The position numbers were made by a program, and so were the translations under genes. A stretch of 64,000 bases of DNA from Miltoncostaea sp050250915 (lineage in GTDB: Bacteria > Actinomycetota > Thermoleophilia > Miltoncostaeales > Miltoncostaeaceae): assembly GCA_050250915.1 (NCBI GenBank), contig JBFWNT010000001.1, forward strand, positions 62,001-126,000, written 5' to 3'. This document shows positions 26,724-35,384 of this stretch, piece by piece; the first letter of the stretch is position 1, and every line of letters starts with the position of its first letter. The notes below the pieces were generated by a model. The model saw nothing but the letters and a program-made list of their open reading frames with translations. It had not been told where the DNA came from and made no database searches.

Positions 26724-28006
26724 CTGCCGCCCGTCCCGGACATGGACGCCGCGATGTCGCGGCGCATCTGCCTGCCGTCGAAGTGGATGAGGTCGGCGGC
26801 GGCGTAGGCCTTCGCCCGCGCGTCCTCCACGCTGTCGCCGCGGGCGCTCACCGCCAGCACGCGCCCGCCCGCCGTCACGATGGTGCCACCCTCGCCCGGC
26901 GCGGTGCCCGCGTGGTACACGTCCGCGCCCGTCGCCGCGGCCTCCTCCAGCCCGGTGATCACGTCGCCGGTCCGGGGGGAGGCGGGGTAGCCGTGGGCGG
27001 CCAGGACCACCGAGACGGCGGCGCCGTCGTTGACCCGCACCGGCCGGTCCTCCAGGGCCCCGTCGGCGGCGGCGGTGAGGAGGTCGAGCAGGTCCTCGTC
27101 CAGCCGCGGCAGCAGCGCCTGGGTCTCCGGGTCGCCGAAGCGCGTGTTGAACTCCAGCACCTTCGGCCCGTCGGGCGTCATCATCAGGCCGGCGTACAGG
27201 ACGCCCTGGAACGGCACGCCGCGGCGGGCCATCGCCGCGATCACCGGCCGGTGGATCATGTCGATGAGCGCGTCGGCCTCGGCGTCCGGGATGTCCGGCA
27301 CCGGCGACACGGAGCCCATGCCGCCCGTGTTGGGGCCGGTGTTCCCCTCGCCGATCGGCTTGTAGTCGCGGGCGGCGGGGAAGCGCGCCACGGCGGTCCC
27401 GTCGGTGATCGCCAGCAGCGACACCTCGGGGCCGGTCAGTCCCTCCTCCACCACCACGGTGCGCCCGGCGTCGCCGAACGACGCCTCCACCAGGCACGTC
27501 TCGAGCGCGGCGCGCGCCTCGGCCTCGGTGCCCACCACCATCACGCCCTTGCCCGCCGCCAGGCCGTCGGCCTTCACCGCCACCGGCAGGCCGAGCTCGG
27601 CGACCGCCGCCATGCCCTCGTCGACGCCGGTGACCACGTGGGCGCGCGCGGTCGGCACCCCCGCGTCCGCCATCACCTCCTTCGCGAAGGCCTTGCTGCC
27701 CTCCAGGCGCGCCGCGGCGGCGCCCGGCCCGAAGCAGCGTACGCCCGCGGCCCGCAGCCCGTCGCACACGCCGGCCACCAGGGGCGCCTCCGGCCCGACC
27801 ACCACCAGGTCGGCCCGGAACGCCATCGCCAGGGCCACGACCCCGCCGACGTCGTCGATGCTCAGCGGCACCAGCTCGGCGTCACGGGCGATCCCGGCGT
27901 TGCCGCCGATGCAGTGGATCTTCGGTGCCTCGGGGGATCGGGAGATCGCCCGGATGAGGGCGTGCTCGCGCCCTCCGCCTCCCACGACCAGCACGGTGCG
28001 GCTCAC
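26720..28006 (-). CDS. purD: phosphoribosylamine-glycine ligase
   Basis: The 428-residue ATP-grasp enzyme makes GAR. It opens VSRTVLVVGGGGREHALIRA and continues with VGPEAPLVAGVCDGLR, KADGLAAGKGVMV and KVLEFNTRFGDPE. It is the first gene of the purD-B-C-S-Q-L-F run, all joined by four-base overlaps. The 88 bp up to the divergent gene at 28095 must hold the operon promoter; I do not see a clear purine riboswitch or PurR box there. Confidence 0.96.
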   Translation of the reverse strand: MSRTVLVVGGGGREHALIRAISRSPEAPKIHCIGGNAGIARDAELVPLSIDDVGGVVALAMAFRADLVVVGPEAPLVAGVCDGLRAAGVRCFGPGAAAARLEGSKAFAKEVMADAGVPTARAHVVTGVDEGMAAVAELGLPVAVKADGLAAGKGVMVVGTEAEARAALETCLVEASFGDAGRTVVVEEGLTGPEVSLLAITDGTAVARFPAARDYKPIGEGNTGPNTGGMGSVSPVPDIPDAEADALIDMIHRPVIAAMARRGVPFQGVLYAGLMMTPDGPKVLEFNTRFGDPETQALLPRLDEDLLDLLTAAADGALEDRPVRVNDGAAVSVVLAAHGYPASPRTGDVITGLEEAAATGADVYHAGTAPGEGGTIVTAGGRVLAVSARGDSVEDARAKAYAAADLIHFDGRQMRRDIAASMSGTGGR

Positions 28007-28094
28007 CCCGGCACTCTCGCACACGGCGCGGTCGGAGGGGCGGCGGGAGATCACCCCGCATCGCCCGGAACGGCGCACTAGGCTTGGTGGTGCG

Positions 28095-28460
28095 ATGGCC
28101 GACCCGCTCCAGCCCCTCTCACGCGCCGAGCGCGAGGCGCACCGTGCCCTGCTCGAGGAGGCGCTGGCCGAGCTGCCCAACGCGACCGACCCCGAGAAGG
28201 CCGCGGGCGAGGTGATGCGCGCGCTCGACAGCTACATCGAGGCCACCGGCGGCGGCACCGCGCTCACCCCGCGCGAGTCCCCGGTCACCGACTTCGACCG
28301 GCCCGAGACGAACGAGATCAAGTGGGTCACGTGGCTGGTGGTCGGCGGCGCCGTGCTGGCCACCATCATCGTGGCGATCGCCCTCTCCGGCGGGTGGCCG
28401 GTGGCGATCACCATCATCGCGATCTGGGTGCTGGCCCTGGCGGCGCTCCTCTCCACCTGA
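28095..28460 (+). CDS. small two-helix membrane protein, unknown function
   Basis: The 121-residue product has a helical, acidic N-terminal half (PLSRAEREAHRALLEEALAE) and two adjacent transmembrane helices in the last 45 residues. I recognise no family. TAGGCT (28079-28084) ends 10 nt before the ATG and is probably its -10. The carbonic anhydrase gene begins seven bases downstream, so the two are likely cotranscribed. Confidence 0.7.
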   Translation: MADPLQPLSRAEREAHRALLEEALAELPNATDPEKAAGEVMRALDSYIEATGGGTALTPRESPVTDFDRPETNEIKWVTWLVVGGAVLATIIVAIALSGGWPVAITIIAIWVLALAALLST

Positions 28461-28466
28461 GCCGCG

Positions 28467-28946
28467 GTGGCGTCGGTCGACGACATCCTCGCGCGGGCGT
28501 CCTGCCCGCCCACGGGCCTGCCGCCCCACCCGGGGCTGCACCTCGCCATCGTCACGTGCATGGACGCGCGCATCGACCCGTACGCCGTCTTCGGCCTGAG
28601 CCCCGGCGACGCGCACATCATCCGCAACGCCGGCGGGCTGGTGAGCCCGTACACGCTCCGTTCGCTGGTGCTGTCGCAGCGGGCGCTCGGCACCACCGAG
28701 ATCCTGGTCGCACAGCACACCGACTGCGGAGTCCACGGCCTGGACGACGAGGCGCTGGCGGCCGAGATCACGGCCGAGGTGGGGTTCCCCCCGACGTGGC
28801 GCGGCGGCGGCTTCGCCGACCTGGAGGAGAGCGTCCGCGCATCGATGCGCCGGCTGCGCGCGTCGCCCGAGCTGCCGCACCGCGATGCCATCCGCGGGGC
28901 GATCATCGACCTGGTGCACGGGGGCGTGCGCGAGGTCGCCGAGTAG
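28467..28946 (+). CDS. beta-carbonic anhydrase (Rv1284-like)
   Basis: The 159-residue zinc enzyme interconverts CO2 and bicarbonate. Zinc ligands are seen as Cys and Asp in VTCMDARIDP and His and Cys in QHTDCGVHG; IRNAGG is the usual link between them. The short form without N-terminal extension resembles mycobacterial Rv1284-type enzymes. Bicarbonate supply could serve the nearby purine pathway, but that is inference. GTG 28467 has no strong SD. Confidence 0.9.
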   Translation: MASVDDILARASCPPTGLPPHPGLHLAIVTCMDARIDPYAVFGLSPGDAHIIRNAGGLVSPYTLRSLVLSQRALGTTEILVAQHTDCGVHGLDDEALAAEITAEVGFPPTWRGGGFADLEESVRASMRRLRASPELPHRDAIRGAIIDLVHGGVREVAE

Positions 28947-29010
28947 TCGCGGAAAAAAGAATTCCGAGATAGATCCGACGTTCGGGGCCCCGCGGCGGTC
29001 TAACGAGTCG

Positions 29011-29664
29011 ATGATCGACTGGTTCCCCCCGACCACCAGCGACAGCCCCGCCCGCAGCCTGGCGCGCTGGCACGGCATCGTCAGCCTCCGTCGCGCGGCC
29101 CGCGCGATCGACGCGCTCGAGCCCACCACCGAGGGCCACTCCGAGCGGGTCGCCGACCTGGCCGCGGCGATCGCCCGGGAGCTCGGGTGGTCGCGCCGCC
29201 GCGCGGAGGACCTCCGCGAGGCCGGCCGGGTGCACGACATCGGCAAGGCCTGCATCCCGCAGTCCATCCTCATGACCCCGGGCCGCCTGACGCCGGAGGA
29301 CTACGAGGTGGTCAAGACGCACGCGGCGCTCGGCGCCGACGTCGTCGAGACCGTCCTGGCGCCGCGCCAGGCGCGCTGGATACGCCACCACCACGAGCGC
29401 TGGGACGGCCGCGGCTACCCGGAGGGGCTCTTCGCCGAGGAGATCCCCGAGGGCGCGCTGATCCTGTCGATCGCCGACGCATGGGACGCGATGACCCACC
29501 GCTCCTGGGCGGGCGCCGCGCTCACGCGCCAGGCCGCCGTGGAGGAGTGCCGCCGCGAGCGCGGCGGCCAGTTCGCCCCCTGGGCGGTCGACGCCCTGCT
29601 CGACGTCCTCGAGGCGCCCCTCCCGCACGCGCGGCCCCGGCGCCGCCTCGTCTCCGCCGCGTAG
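29011..29664 (+). CDS. HD-GYP domain phosphohydrolase
   Basis: The 217-residue product is almost entirely an HD-GYP domain: EGHSERVADLA, the HD pair in RVHDIGKA, KTHAALGAD, and HHHERWDGRGYPEGL with the GYP motif. These enzymes degrade cyclic-di-GMP or related dinucleotides. No sensor or receiver domain is attached, so it may work constitutively or need a partner. A basic Arg-rich tail ends the protein. It lies just upstream of the membrane sigma factor gene. Confidence 0.88.
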   Translation: MIDWFPPTTSDSPARSLARWHGIVSLRRAARAIDALEPTTEGHSERVADLAAAIARELGWSRRRAEDLREAGRVHDIGKACIPQSILMTPGRLTPEDYEVVKTHAALGADVVETVLAPRQARWIRHHHERWDGRGYPEGLFAEEIPEGALILSIADAWDAMTHRSWAGAALTRQAAVEECRRERGGQFAPWAVDALLDVLEAPLPHARPRRRLVSAA

Positions 29665-29831
29665 CCCCGGCGGGCCCCCGGACGGGGGGAGCGGTGGAGC
29701 GGCGACCCAGACCTTCGGGGGGTTCTCATCGCCGTGGGGATGGGTTGTGTGAGCTTTCCGCATGTTTCTCCGAGCGCGGAGCATGGGCGGCGCGGTATAC
29801 CCGAGCCCCCGACGAACGCCGGAGGCACCTG

Positions 29832-31208
29832 CTGAGCACTGCGGCCCCGCCCGTCGAGCGCGCCCCTGCGGCCGCCGGCGCTGCCCGAACCACGGAGGAT
29901 CGCTCCGGCGACGACCTCGCCGCCCGCATCGCGGCGGGCGACGCGCGGGCGTTCGAGCGGCTCTACGCGCTCCACCGGGCGGAGATCTCGCGCTACTGCG
30001 CGACGCTGGTGCGCAACCCGCAGGACGCCGAGGAGGCCTTCCAGCTCACGATGCTGGCCGCCTACCGCGCGCTGTCGACGGGCCGCGGCCCGCGCGGGGC
30101 GCTCCGGCCGTGGCTGTTCCGGATCGCGCACAACGAATGCGTCGACCTGCTCCGCGGGCGCCCGCCGGTGGAGGAGCTCACCGAGCGCCAGGACCCCGTC
30201 GCCGGCCTGCTGCACGAGCGCGTCGAGGCGCGGGAGACCCTGCGCCAGCTCAACGACGACATCGCGGCGCTGCCGCTGCGCCAGCGGGCCGCGTTCGTGC
30301 TCCACGAGATCGACGGCCTGCCCCACGCGGCCGTCGGCGAGGCGCTCGGCACGACCGACCTGGGCGCCCGCCAGCTGCTGCACGAGGCGCGGACCACCCT
30401 GGAGGAGTTCCACGCCGGCCGCGCGCTGGCGTGCGACGACGTGCGGGTGCGCATCGGCGCCGGCGACCGCCGCATCCTCCGCGGCCGCGGCATCTCGGCG
30501 CACCTGCGCGGGTGCGCGTCGTGCCGCGACGCGCGCGCCGACGCCCAGACGCTCCGCGCGCGGCGCCGCCGTCTGCTGGTGGCCGCCGCCACCGCCGCCA
30601 TCGTGGCCGGGATGGTCGCCCTCGGCGTCCGCTCCCTCGCCGCGGCGCCCGCCGCCGGCGAGCGCCCGACCGTCCCCGTCGCGGCGAGCCCGGCGCCGCT
30701 GACCGCGCCGTCCCTCGGCACCGCGCCCGTCGTCGCGGCTCCCGCCCCGCCGGCCGCGCCGGTTCCGGCCGCGAAGGCCGCCGCCGGCACGCAGGCGCCG
30801 GCCGCCGACCCGCTGCCCGCGCCGCCGCTCGCGCCCGACCCCGAGGTGGTGATCGTCCAGGACGCGCCGGACCCGGTCGTGGCCGCGCCGCCCCCGGCGG
30901 TCGTCCCGGTGGCGCCCCCCGCCGCCGCGGATCCGGTCACGACCATCGACCCGGCCACGGGCGAGCCGTCGGCGCTGGCCGTCGCGCCGTCCGAGGACGC
31001 CGCGCCCCCGCCGACCCACAAGCCGGACACGCCGGCCCCCGGCCAGCCCGCGGAGCCGTCGGCGCCGGTCCCCGCGCCGACGCCGCCGGGCGAGGTGGTG
31101 CCGCAGGAGGAGACCCCGGCGCCGGAGCCGGGCGCGCCCGAGCTGGCGCCCGCGCCCTCCGCCGACGCGCCGGCGACGACCGCGGAGGCCTCCGCCTCCT
31201 CGGACTAA
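29832..31208 (+). CDS. ECF sigma factor fused to zinc-finger anti-sigma motif, membrane helix and long Pro/Ala tail
   Basis: The product is about 458 residues. Sigma region 2 lies at about 40-110 (AFERLYALHRAEISRYC onward) and region 4 at about 135-190 (LPLRQRAAFVLHEIDGLPHA). Then AHLRGCASC (near 225) spells H-x3-C-x2-C as in zinc anti-sigma domains, followed by one transmembrane helix and roughly 190 residues of Pro/Ala-rich sequence that would be outside the cell. The start is CTG at 29832 with GGAGG six bases upstream; a TTG at 29745 is the alternative. It should be a self-tethered regulator released by an outside signal. Confidence 0.82.
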   Translation: MSTAAPPVERAPAAAGAARTTEDRSGDDLAARIAAGDARAFERLYALHRAEISRYCATLVRNPQDAEEAFQLTMLAAYRALSTGRGPRGALRPWLFRIAHNECVDLLRGRPPVEELTERQDPVAGLLHERVEARETLRQLNDDIAALPLRQRAAFVLHEIDGLPHAAVGEALGTTDLGARQLLHEARTTLEEFHAGRALACDDVRVRIGAGDRRILRGRGISAHLRGCASCRDARADAQTLRARRRRLLVAAATAAIVAGMVALGVRSLAAAPAAGERPTVPVAASPAPLTAPSLGTAPVVAAPAPPAAPVPAAKAAAGTQAPAADPLPAPPLAPDPEVVIVQDAPDPVVAAPPPAVVPVAPPAAADPVTTIDPATGEPSALAVAPSEDAAPPPTHKPDTPAPGQPAEPSAPVPAPTPPGEVVPQEETPAPEPGAPELAPAPSADAPATTAEASASSD

Positions 31209-32494
31209 CCGGTGACGTCCACCACGTCGATGACCTGGTGGCGTCCCTGGCCCGTGCCGATCAGCGTGATCGGCACCTCGACGGCCTCGGCGATCCGCTC
31301 GACGTAGGCGCGCGCCCGTGGCGGCAGGTCCTCCAGCTCGCGGCAGTCGGAGAGATCCTCGTGCCAGCCCGGCAGCTCCTCGTACTCCGGGGTGCAGCCG
31401 TGGAACACCGTCTGGTGGTACGGGAACGTGGTGAGGCGGTTGCCGTCGCGGTCGCGGTACGCCACGCACAGCTTCACCCGCTCGAAGCTCGACAGGACGT
31501 CGAGCTTCGTCAGGGCCAGCCCGGTCATCCCCGACAGCCGCGCCGCGTAGCGCAGGGCCACCAGGTCGAGCCACCCGCAGCGGCGCTGGCGGCCGGTCGT
31601 GGTGCCGAACTCGTTGCCGCGCTCAAGCATCCGCTGCCCGTCGTCGTCGGCGAGCTCGGTGGGGAAGGGGCCCTCGCCGACCCGGGTGACGTACGCCTTC
31701 GTCACGCCCAGCACCCGGTCGATCCGCGTGGGGCCGATCCCCGTGCCGGTGCAGGCGGCGCCGGCGGTCGGGTTGGACGACGTCACGAACGGATACGTGC
31801 CGTGGTCGATGTCGAGCATCGTCCCCTGGGCGCCCTCGAAGAGCACGCGCTTCCCGGCGCGCAGGGCCTCGTCGATGATGAGCGCCGTGTCGTCGATGAA
31901 CGGTCGCAGGCGCTCGGCGTAGCGCAGCTGGTCCTCGGCCACGCGCTCCGGCTCCAGGCGCGGCATGCCCCACAGCTTCTCGAGGATCTCGTTCTTCGCG
32001 TCCAGGGCCACCTCGAGCTTGCGGACCAGGATCTTCGGGTCCAGCAGGTCCTGGGCCCGGATGCCGACGCGCGCCGCCTTGTCCTCGTAGCAGGGGCCGA
32101 TGCCGCGGCGGGTGGTGCCGATCGAGAAGCGCCCCAGGCGCATCTCCGCCGCCCCGTCCAGCATCACGTGGTACGGCATGATCAGGTGGGCGTTGCCGGA
32201 CAGCTTCAGGCCGTCGAGCGACACCCCCCGCTCCTCCAGCCCGTCGATCTCGGTGACGAGCGCCCCCGGGTCGACGACGGTCCCGTTGCCGATCACGCAG
32301 ATCGTGCCCGGGTAGAGGATCCCCGAGGGCACCAGGTGCAGCTTGTACACCTGCTCGTCGGCCACGATCGTGTGGCCCGCGTTGTTGCCGCCCTGGTAGC
32401 GCGCGACCACGTCGCTGCGCTCCGCGAGCAGGTCCACGACCTTGCCCTTCCCCTCGTCGCCCCACTGGGCGCCGATCACCACCGTCGACGGCAT
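31205..32494 (-). CDS. purA: adenylosuccinate synthetase
   Basis: The 429-residue GTP-dependent enzyme converts IMP to adenylosuccinate. It starts MPSTVVIGAQWGDEGKGKVV, with GGNNAGHT, GTTRRGIGPCYEDK and the C-terminal FGTTTGRQRRCGW region. It is separated from the main pur cluster by 3.2 kb and lies downstream of dnaB on the same strand. Its stop overlaps the sigma-factor stop from the other strand (CTAA). Confidence 0.97.
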   Translation of the reverse strand: MPSTVVIGAQWGDEGKGKVVDLLAERSDVVARYQGGNNAGHTIVADEQVYKLHLVPSGILYPGTICVIGNGTVVDPGALVTEIDGLEERGVSLDGLKLSGNAHLIMPYHVMLDGAAEMRLGRFSIGTTRRGIGPCYEDKAARVGIRAQDLLDPKILVRKLEVALDAKNEILEKLWGMPRLEPERVAEDQLRYAERLRPFIDDTALIIDEALRAGKRVLFEGAQGTMLDIDHGTYPFVTSSNPTAGAACTGTGIGPTRIDRVLGVTKAYVTRVGEGPFPTELADDDGQRMLERGNEFGTTTGRQRRCGWLDLVALRYAARLSGMTGLALTKLDVLSSFERVKLCVAYRDRDGNRLTTFPYHQTVFHGCTPEYEELPGWHEDLSDCRELEDLPPRARAYVERIAEAVEVPITLIGTGQGRHQVIDVVDVTG

Positions 32495-32506
32495 CCGGTC
32501 CTCTGG

Positions 32507-33835
32507 TCAGTCGCGTGCGAGGTTGTCGAACTTCGCGTAGCTGCCCCGGAAGGTCAGCTTCACGCGATCGGTGGGCCCGTGGCGGTTCTTGGCCACGAGC
32601 ACCTCGGCGACGCCCTTCTCCTCGGAGTCGGGGTTGTAGTAGTCGTCGCGGTAGATCATCAGGACGAGGTCCGCGTCCTGCTCGATCGCGCCCGACTCGC
32701 GCAGGTCGGAGAGCATCGGGCGCTTGTCGTTGCGGGCGTCGGGCGAGCGGTTGAGCTGCGAGACGCAGATGATCGGCACCTCGAGGTCGCGCGCCAGCAT
32801 CTTCAGGCTCCGCGAGATGGCGGAGATCTCCTGCACGCGGTTCTCGTCGCGGCGGTGGGTGCCGCCCTCCATGAGCTGGATGTAGTCGACCACCAGCAGG
32901 TCCAGCCCGTCGCGGCTCTTCAGGCGGCGCAGCTTGGTACGCATCTCGCCGACGGTCACGCCCTCGGAGTCGTCGATGTAGAGGCGCGCGGCCGACAGGC
33001 GGTCGGCGGCGCGGCCGATGCGCGACCAGTCCTCGGGCGCGAGCCGCCCGGCGCGGATGCGCCCGGCGTCGACGACGGCGGTGGACGACAGCAGGCGCTG
33101 GATGAGCTCGTCGCCGCTCATCTCGAGGCTGAACACCGCGACCGCGAGGTTCTTCTGCAGGGCGGCGTGCTCGGCGATGCCGAGGGCCAGGGCGGTCTTG
33201 CCCATGCTCGGGCGGGCCGCCACGACCACCATGTTCCCGGCCTGGAGCCCGCCGACGACGTTGTCCAGGTCGATGAACCCGGTGGGGATGCCGACGACCC
33301 CGCCGCCGGCCTCCTCCGCGGCGGTGAGCCGCTCCAGGCCCTTGATCACCAGCTTGTCGGCGCGCGTGAAGTCGCCGCGCACGCCCTTGCCGGACAGCTC
33401 GTAGATGAGCGTCTCGGCGTCGCGGATCATCCCGGAGGTCTCGCCCTGGCGCTCGGCGATCATCCGCTCGATCTCCCGGCTCACCCGCAGCAGCCGCCGC
33501 TGGGTGGCCGCGTCGCGGACGATCTCCGCGTAGGTGCGGTAGCTGGCCGCGATGAAGGGCGTCTCCATCAGGTCCAGCACGGCGCCGCGTCCGCCGGCCG
33601 CGTCCAGCTCGCCGTTCTTGGTGAGCTGCTCGATCACCGTGATCGGCTCGACCGGCTCGCCGACGTGGAACAGGTCCATGATCGCCCGGTACACCGCGCG
33701 GTGGCCCTCGCGGTAGAAGTCCTCGGCGTCCAGGATCCCCTGGGCTTCGGCGACGTACGCGCCGACCTCCATGAGGCTGGCGAGCAGCATCGACTCGGCG
33801 TCGAGGTTCTGTGGTGGCGGCGTGCTGGTCGACAC
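32507..33835 (-). CDS. dnaB: replicative DNA helicase
   Basis: The 442-residue hexameric helicase begins VSTSTPPPQNLDAESMLLAS. The N-terminal primase-interaction domain is followed by the RecA-like core: Walker A in AARPSMGKTALAL, FSLEMSGDEL, Walker B in LLVVDYIQLM and SQLNRSPD. No intein interrupts it. A longer reading from CTG at 33874, overlapping the rplI stop, adds 13 residues (LSTARPPGPTPTA); the GTG at 33835 is the conservative choice. Confidence 0.95.
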   Translation of the reverse strand: MSTSTPPPQNLDAESMLLASLMEVGAYVAEAQGILDAEDFYREGHRAVYRAIMDLFHVGEPVEPITVIEQLTKNGELDAAGGRGAVLDLMETPFIAASYRTYAEIVRDAATQRRLLRVSREIERMIAERQGETSGMIRDAETLIYELSGKGVRGDFTRADKLVIKGLERLTAAEEAGGGVVGIPTGFIDLDNVVGGLQAGNMVVVAARPSMGKTALALGIAEHAALQKNLAVAVFSLEMSGDELIQRLLSSTAVVDAGRIRAGRLAPEDWSRIGRAADRLSAARLYIDDSEGVTVGEMRTKLRRLKSRDGLDLLVVDYIQLMEGGTHRRDENRVQEISAISRSLKMLARDLEVPIICVSQLNRSPDARNDKRPMLSDLRESGAIEQDADLVLMIYRDDYYNPDSEEKGVAEVLVAKNRHGPTDRVKLTFRGSYAKFDNLARD

Positions 33836-33870
33836 GGCCGTGGGGGTCGGCCCCGGGGGGCGGGCTGTGC

Positions 33871-34323
33871 TCAGTCGAGCAGCGGGCTCACGATGGTCTT
33901 GACCTCGGTCGCCAGACCGGGGCCCAGATCCACCGGCACGGAGTAGGTCCCGACCGCGCGGATCGGGGGCTCCACCGTGATGTGGCGGCGATCGATGCTC
34001 ACGCCGCGGGCCTCCTCGATGGCCGTCGCCACGTCGGCCGCGGTGATCGAGCCGAACAGCCGGCCGTCGTCGCCGGCCTTCGCCTTGAGCGTGAGGATGG
34101 TGCGGCCCAGCAGCTCGGCCAGCTCGCGCGACTGCTCCGCGGCCTTCGCCTCGGCGACCCGGCGGGCCTCCTCGCGGCGGCGGACCTCGGCGATGCGCGC
34201 GGGGGTGGCCTCCTCGGCCATGCCGCGCGGCAGCAGGTAGTTGCGCATGTAGCCCCGCGCGACCGTCACGACCGTGCCGGCCTCGCCCAGCCCCTCGACC
34301 TCCTCGAGAAGGATCGCCTGCAT
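33871..34323 (-). CDS. rplI: 50S ribosomal protein bL9
   Basis: The 150-residue protein binds 23S rRNA domain V. The N-domain MQAILLEEVEGLGEAGTVVT and RGYMRNYLLPRGMA is typical, then a long connecting helix and the C-domain with LFGSITAADVA. It follows ssb directly; the usual intervening rpsR is absent. Confidence 0.97.
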   Translation of the reverse strand: MQAILLEEVEGLGEAGTVVTVARGYMRNYLLPRGMAEEATPARIAEVRRREEARRVAEAKAAEQSRELAELLGRTILTLKAKAGDDGRLFGSITAADVATAIEEARGVSIDRRHITVEPPIRAVGTYSVPVDLGPGLATEVKTIVSPLLD

Positions 34324-34334
34324 TCTCTAACTCC

Positions 34335-34832
34335 TCAGAAGGGGATGTCGTCGTCCGCGGCCGTCGCCGGCTGCATGTCGCTGCGGTCCACCGGCAGGTC
34401 GCCGCCGCCGCCCGGGGCGCCGCCGCCCGGGGCGCCGCCCGCCGGCTGGCTCCAGCCCGAGGCCTCCCGCTCGCCGCCGTAGCCACCGCCGCCCTCCCCG
34501 CGCGAGTCGAGGAAGAAGAGGTCGTTGGCGATGACCTCCACGGACTGCCGCTTGGTGCCGTCCTGCGCCTGCCACTCACGCCACGAGAGCCGGCCGTCCA
34601 CGCCGATCCTCCGCCCCTTGGCGAGGTAGTCGGCGGCGGTCTGGGCCTGGCGCCCGAACACCGTCACGTCGAAGTAGTTGCTCTTGTCGCCCCAGTTGCC
34701 CGACTCGTCCCGCGCGCGGGAGGAGACGGCGAGGCGGATGGAGCAGATGGGGTCACCCCCGCCGGTGTGGCGCAGCTCCGGATCGCGGGTGAGGCGCCCC
34801 ACCAGGGTGACGCGGTTGAGGTCGGCGGGCAC
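34335..34832 (-). CDS. ssb: single-stranded DNA-binding protein
   Basis: The 165-residue protein has an OB fold (LNRVTLVGRLTRDPELRHT, FDVTVFGRQAQTAADYLAKG) and a Gly/Pro-rich tail, ending in the acidic DDDIPF tip that recruits partner proteins. It lies between rpsF and rplI, the normal ribosomal/replication cluster. rplI begins 11 bp after its stop. Confidence 0.97.
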   Translation of the reverse strand: MPADLNRVTLVGRLTRDPELRHTGGGDPICSIRLAVSSRARDESGNWGDKSNYFDVTVFGRQAQTAADYLAKGRRIGVDGRLSWREWQAQDGTKRQSVEVIANDLFFLDSRGEGGGGYGGEREASGWSQPAGGAPGGGAPGGGGDLPVDRSDMQPATAADDDIPF

Positions 34833-34843
34833 GGCGCGTCAGG

Positions 34844-35257
34844 TCAGCGCGGGGGGCGCCGGCCGCCGCGGCCACCGGGGCGGCCGCCGCGCTGCGGACG
34901 GTCCTCACGCTCCGGGTGCGTGTCGACCGGCGCGGGCGCGCCGCCGGCCTTGGCCCGCTCCGCGTCGGCGCGGTTGAGCCGGATGAAGAGCGCCCGCAGC
35001 ACCACGCCCTTGTTGATCGAGAGCACCCGCTCGATCTCGGGGAGGGACGACGGCTCGCCGGTGCACGTGATGACCACGTAGCGGCCGTCGGGCCGCTTCT
35101 CCATCGGAAAGGTGATCTTCCTGCGGCCCCAGTCGTTGACGTGGTCGATGGTGCCGCCGCCGTCGCGGACGAGCTGCTGGACGCGCTCCAGGATCTCCTG
35201 CTGCTGCTCCTCATCCGCGTCGGGATTGAGGATGATCATGATCTCGTACGGGCTGAT
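34844..35257 (-). CDS. rpsF: 30S ribosomal protein bS6, possible ATC start
   Basis: The protein binds bS18 and 16S rRNA. From the first in-frame ATG (35239) it would read MIILNPDADEEQ, cutting into the first beta strand; bS6 normally starts a few residues before a YE-I/V-M motif. Six codons upstream, ATC at 35257 gives ISPYEIMIILNPD and has GGAGG (35264-35268) exactly six bases before it. No ATG, GTG, TTG or CTG is available there. The C-terminus is extended by an Arg/Gly/Pro-rich tail. The family is certain; the start is the question. Confidence 0.93.
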   Translation of the reverse strand: MSPYEIMIILNPDADEEQQQEILERVQQLVRDGGGTIDHVNDWGRRKITFPMEKRPDGRYVVITCTGEPSSLPEIERVLSINKGVVLRALFIRLNRADAERAKAGGAPAPVDTHPEREDRPQRGGRPGGRGGRRPPR

Positions 35258-35322
35258 CCTGGACCTCCGGAGGGTTGCGACACGCGGGCGCTGACGGGCG
35301 ACCGGCGCCCGGCAGGCGGGGC

Positions 35323-35328
35323 AGTATA
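35323..35328 (-). promoter_or_regulatory. -10 of the rpsF-ssb-rplI operon
   Basis: TATACT on the minus strand, about 65 bp upstream of the rpsF SD, is the best -10 in this region. No matching TTGACA was identified, so the -35 is uncertain. Confidence 0.45.
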
Positions 35329-35384
35329 GCAGCGGCCGGAGCCTCGCTAGGATGCGCCCGAGGCCCCGAGGCGAGGTGTTTCCG

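Noticed and set aside
28007..28094. Possible purine riboswitch or PurR box before purD.
   Set aside because: The 88-bp gap is too short and GC-rich, and shows no conserved pairing or repeat that I can support.
29665..29720. GC-rich inverted repeats after the HD-GYP gene as a terminator.
   Set aside because: The arms are imperfect and no T-run follows; such G/C runs are common by chance at this base composition.
29762..33946. A 1394-codon plus-strand open frame crossing the sigma gene, purA and dnaB.
   Set aside because: It is antisense to purA and dnaB, both of which are full length with clear motifs, and its translation has no recognisable domain.
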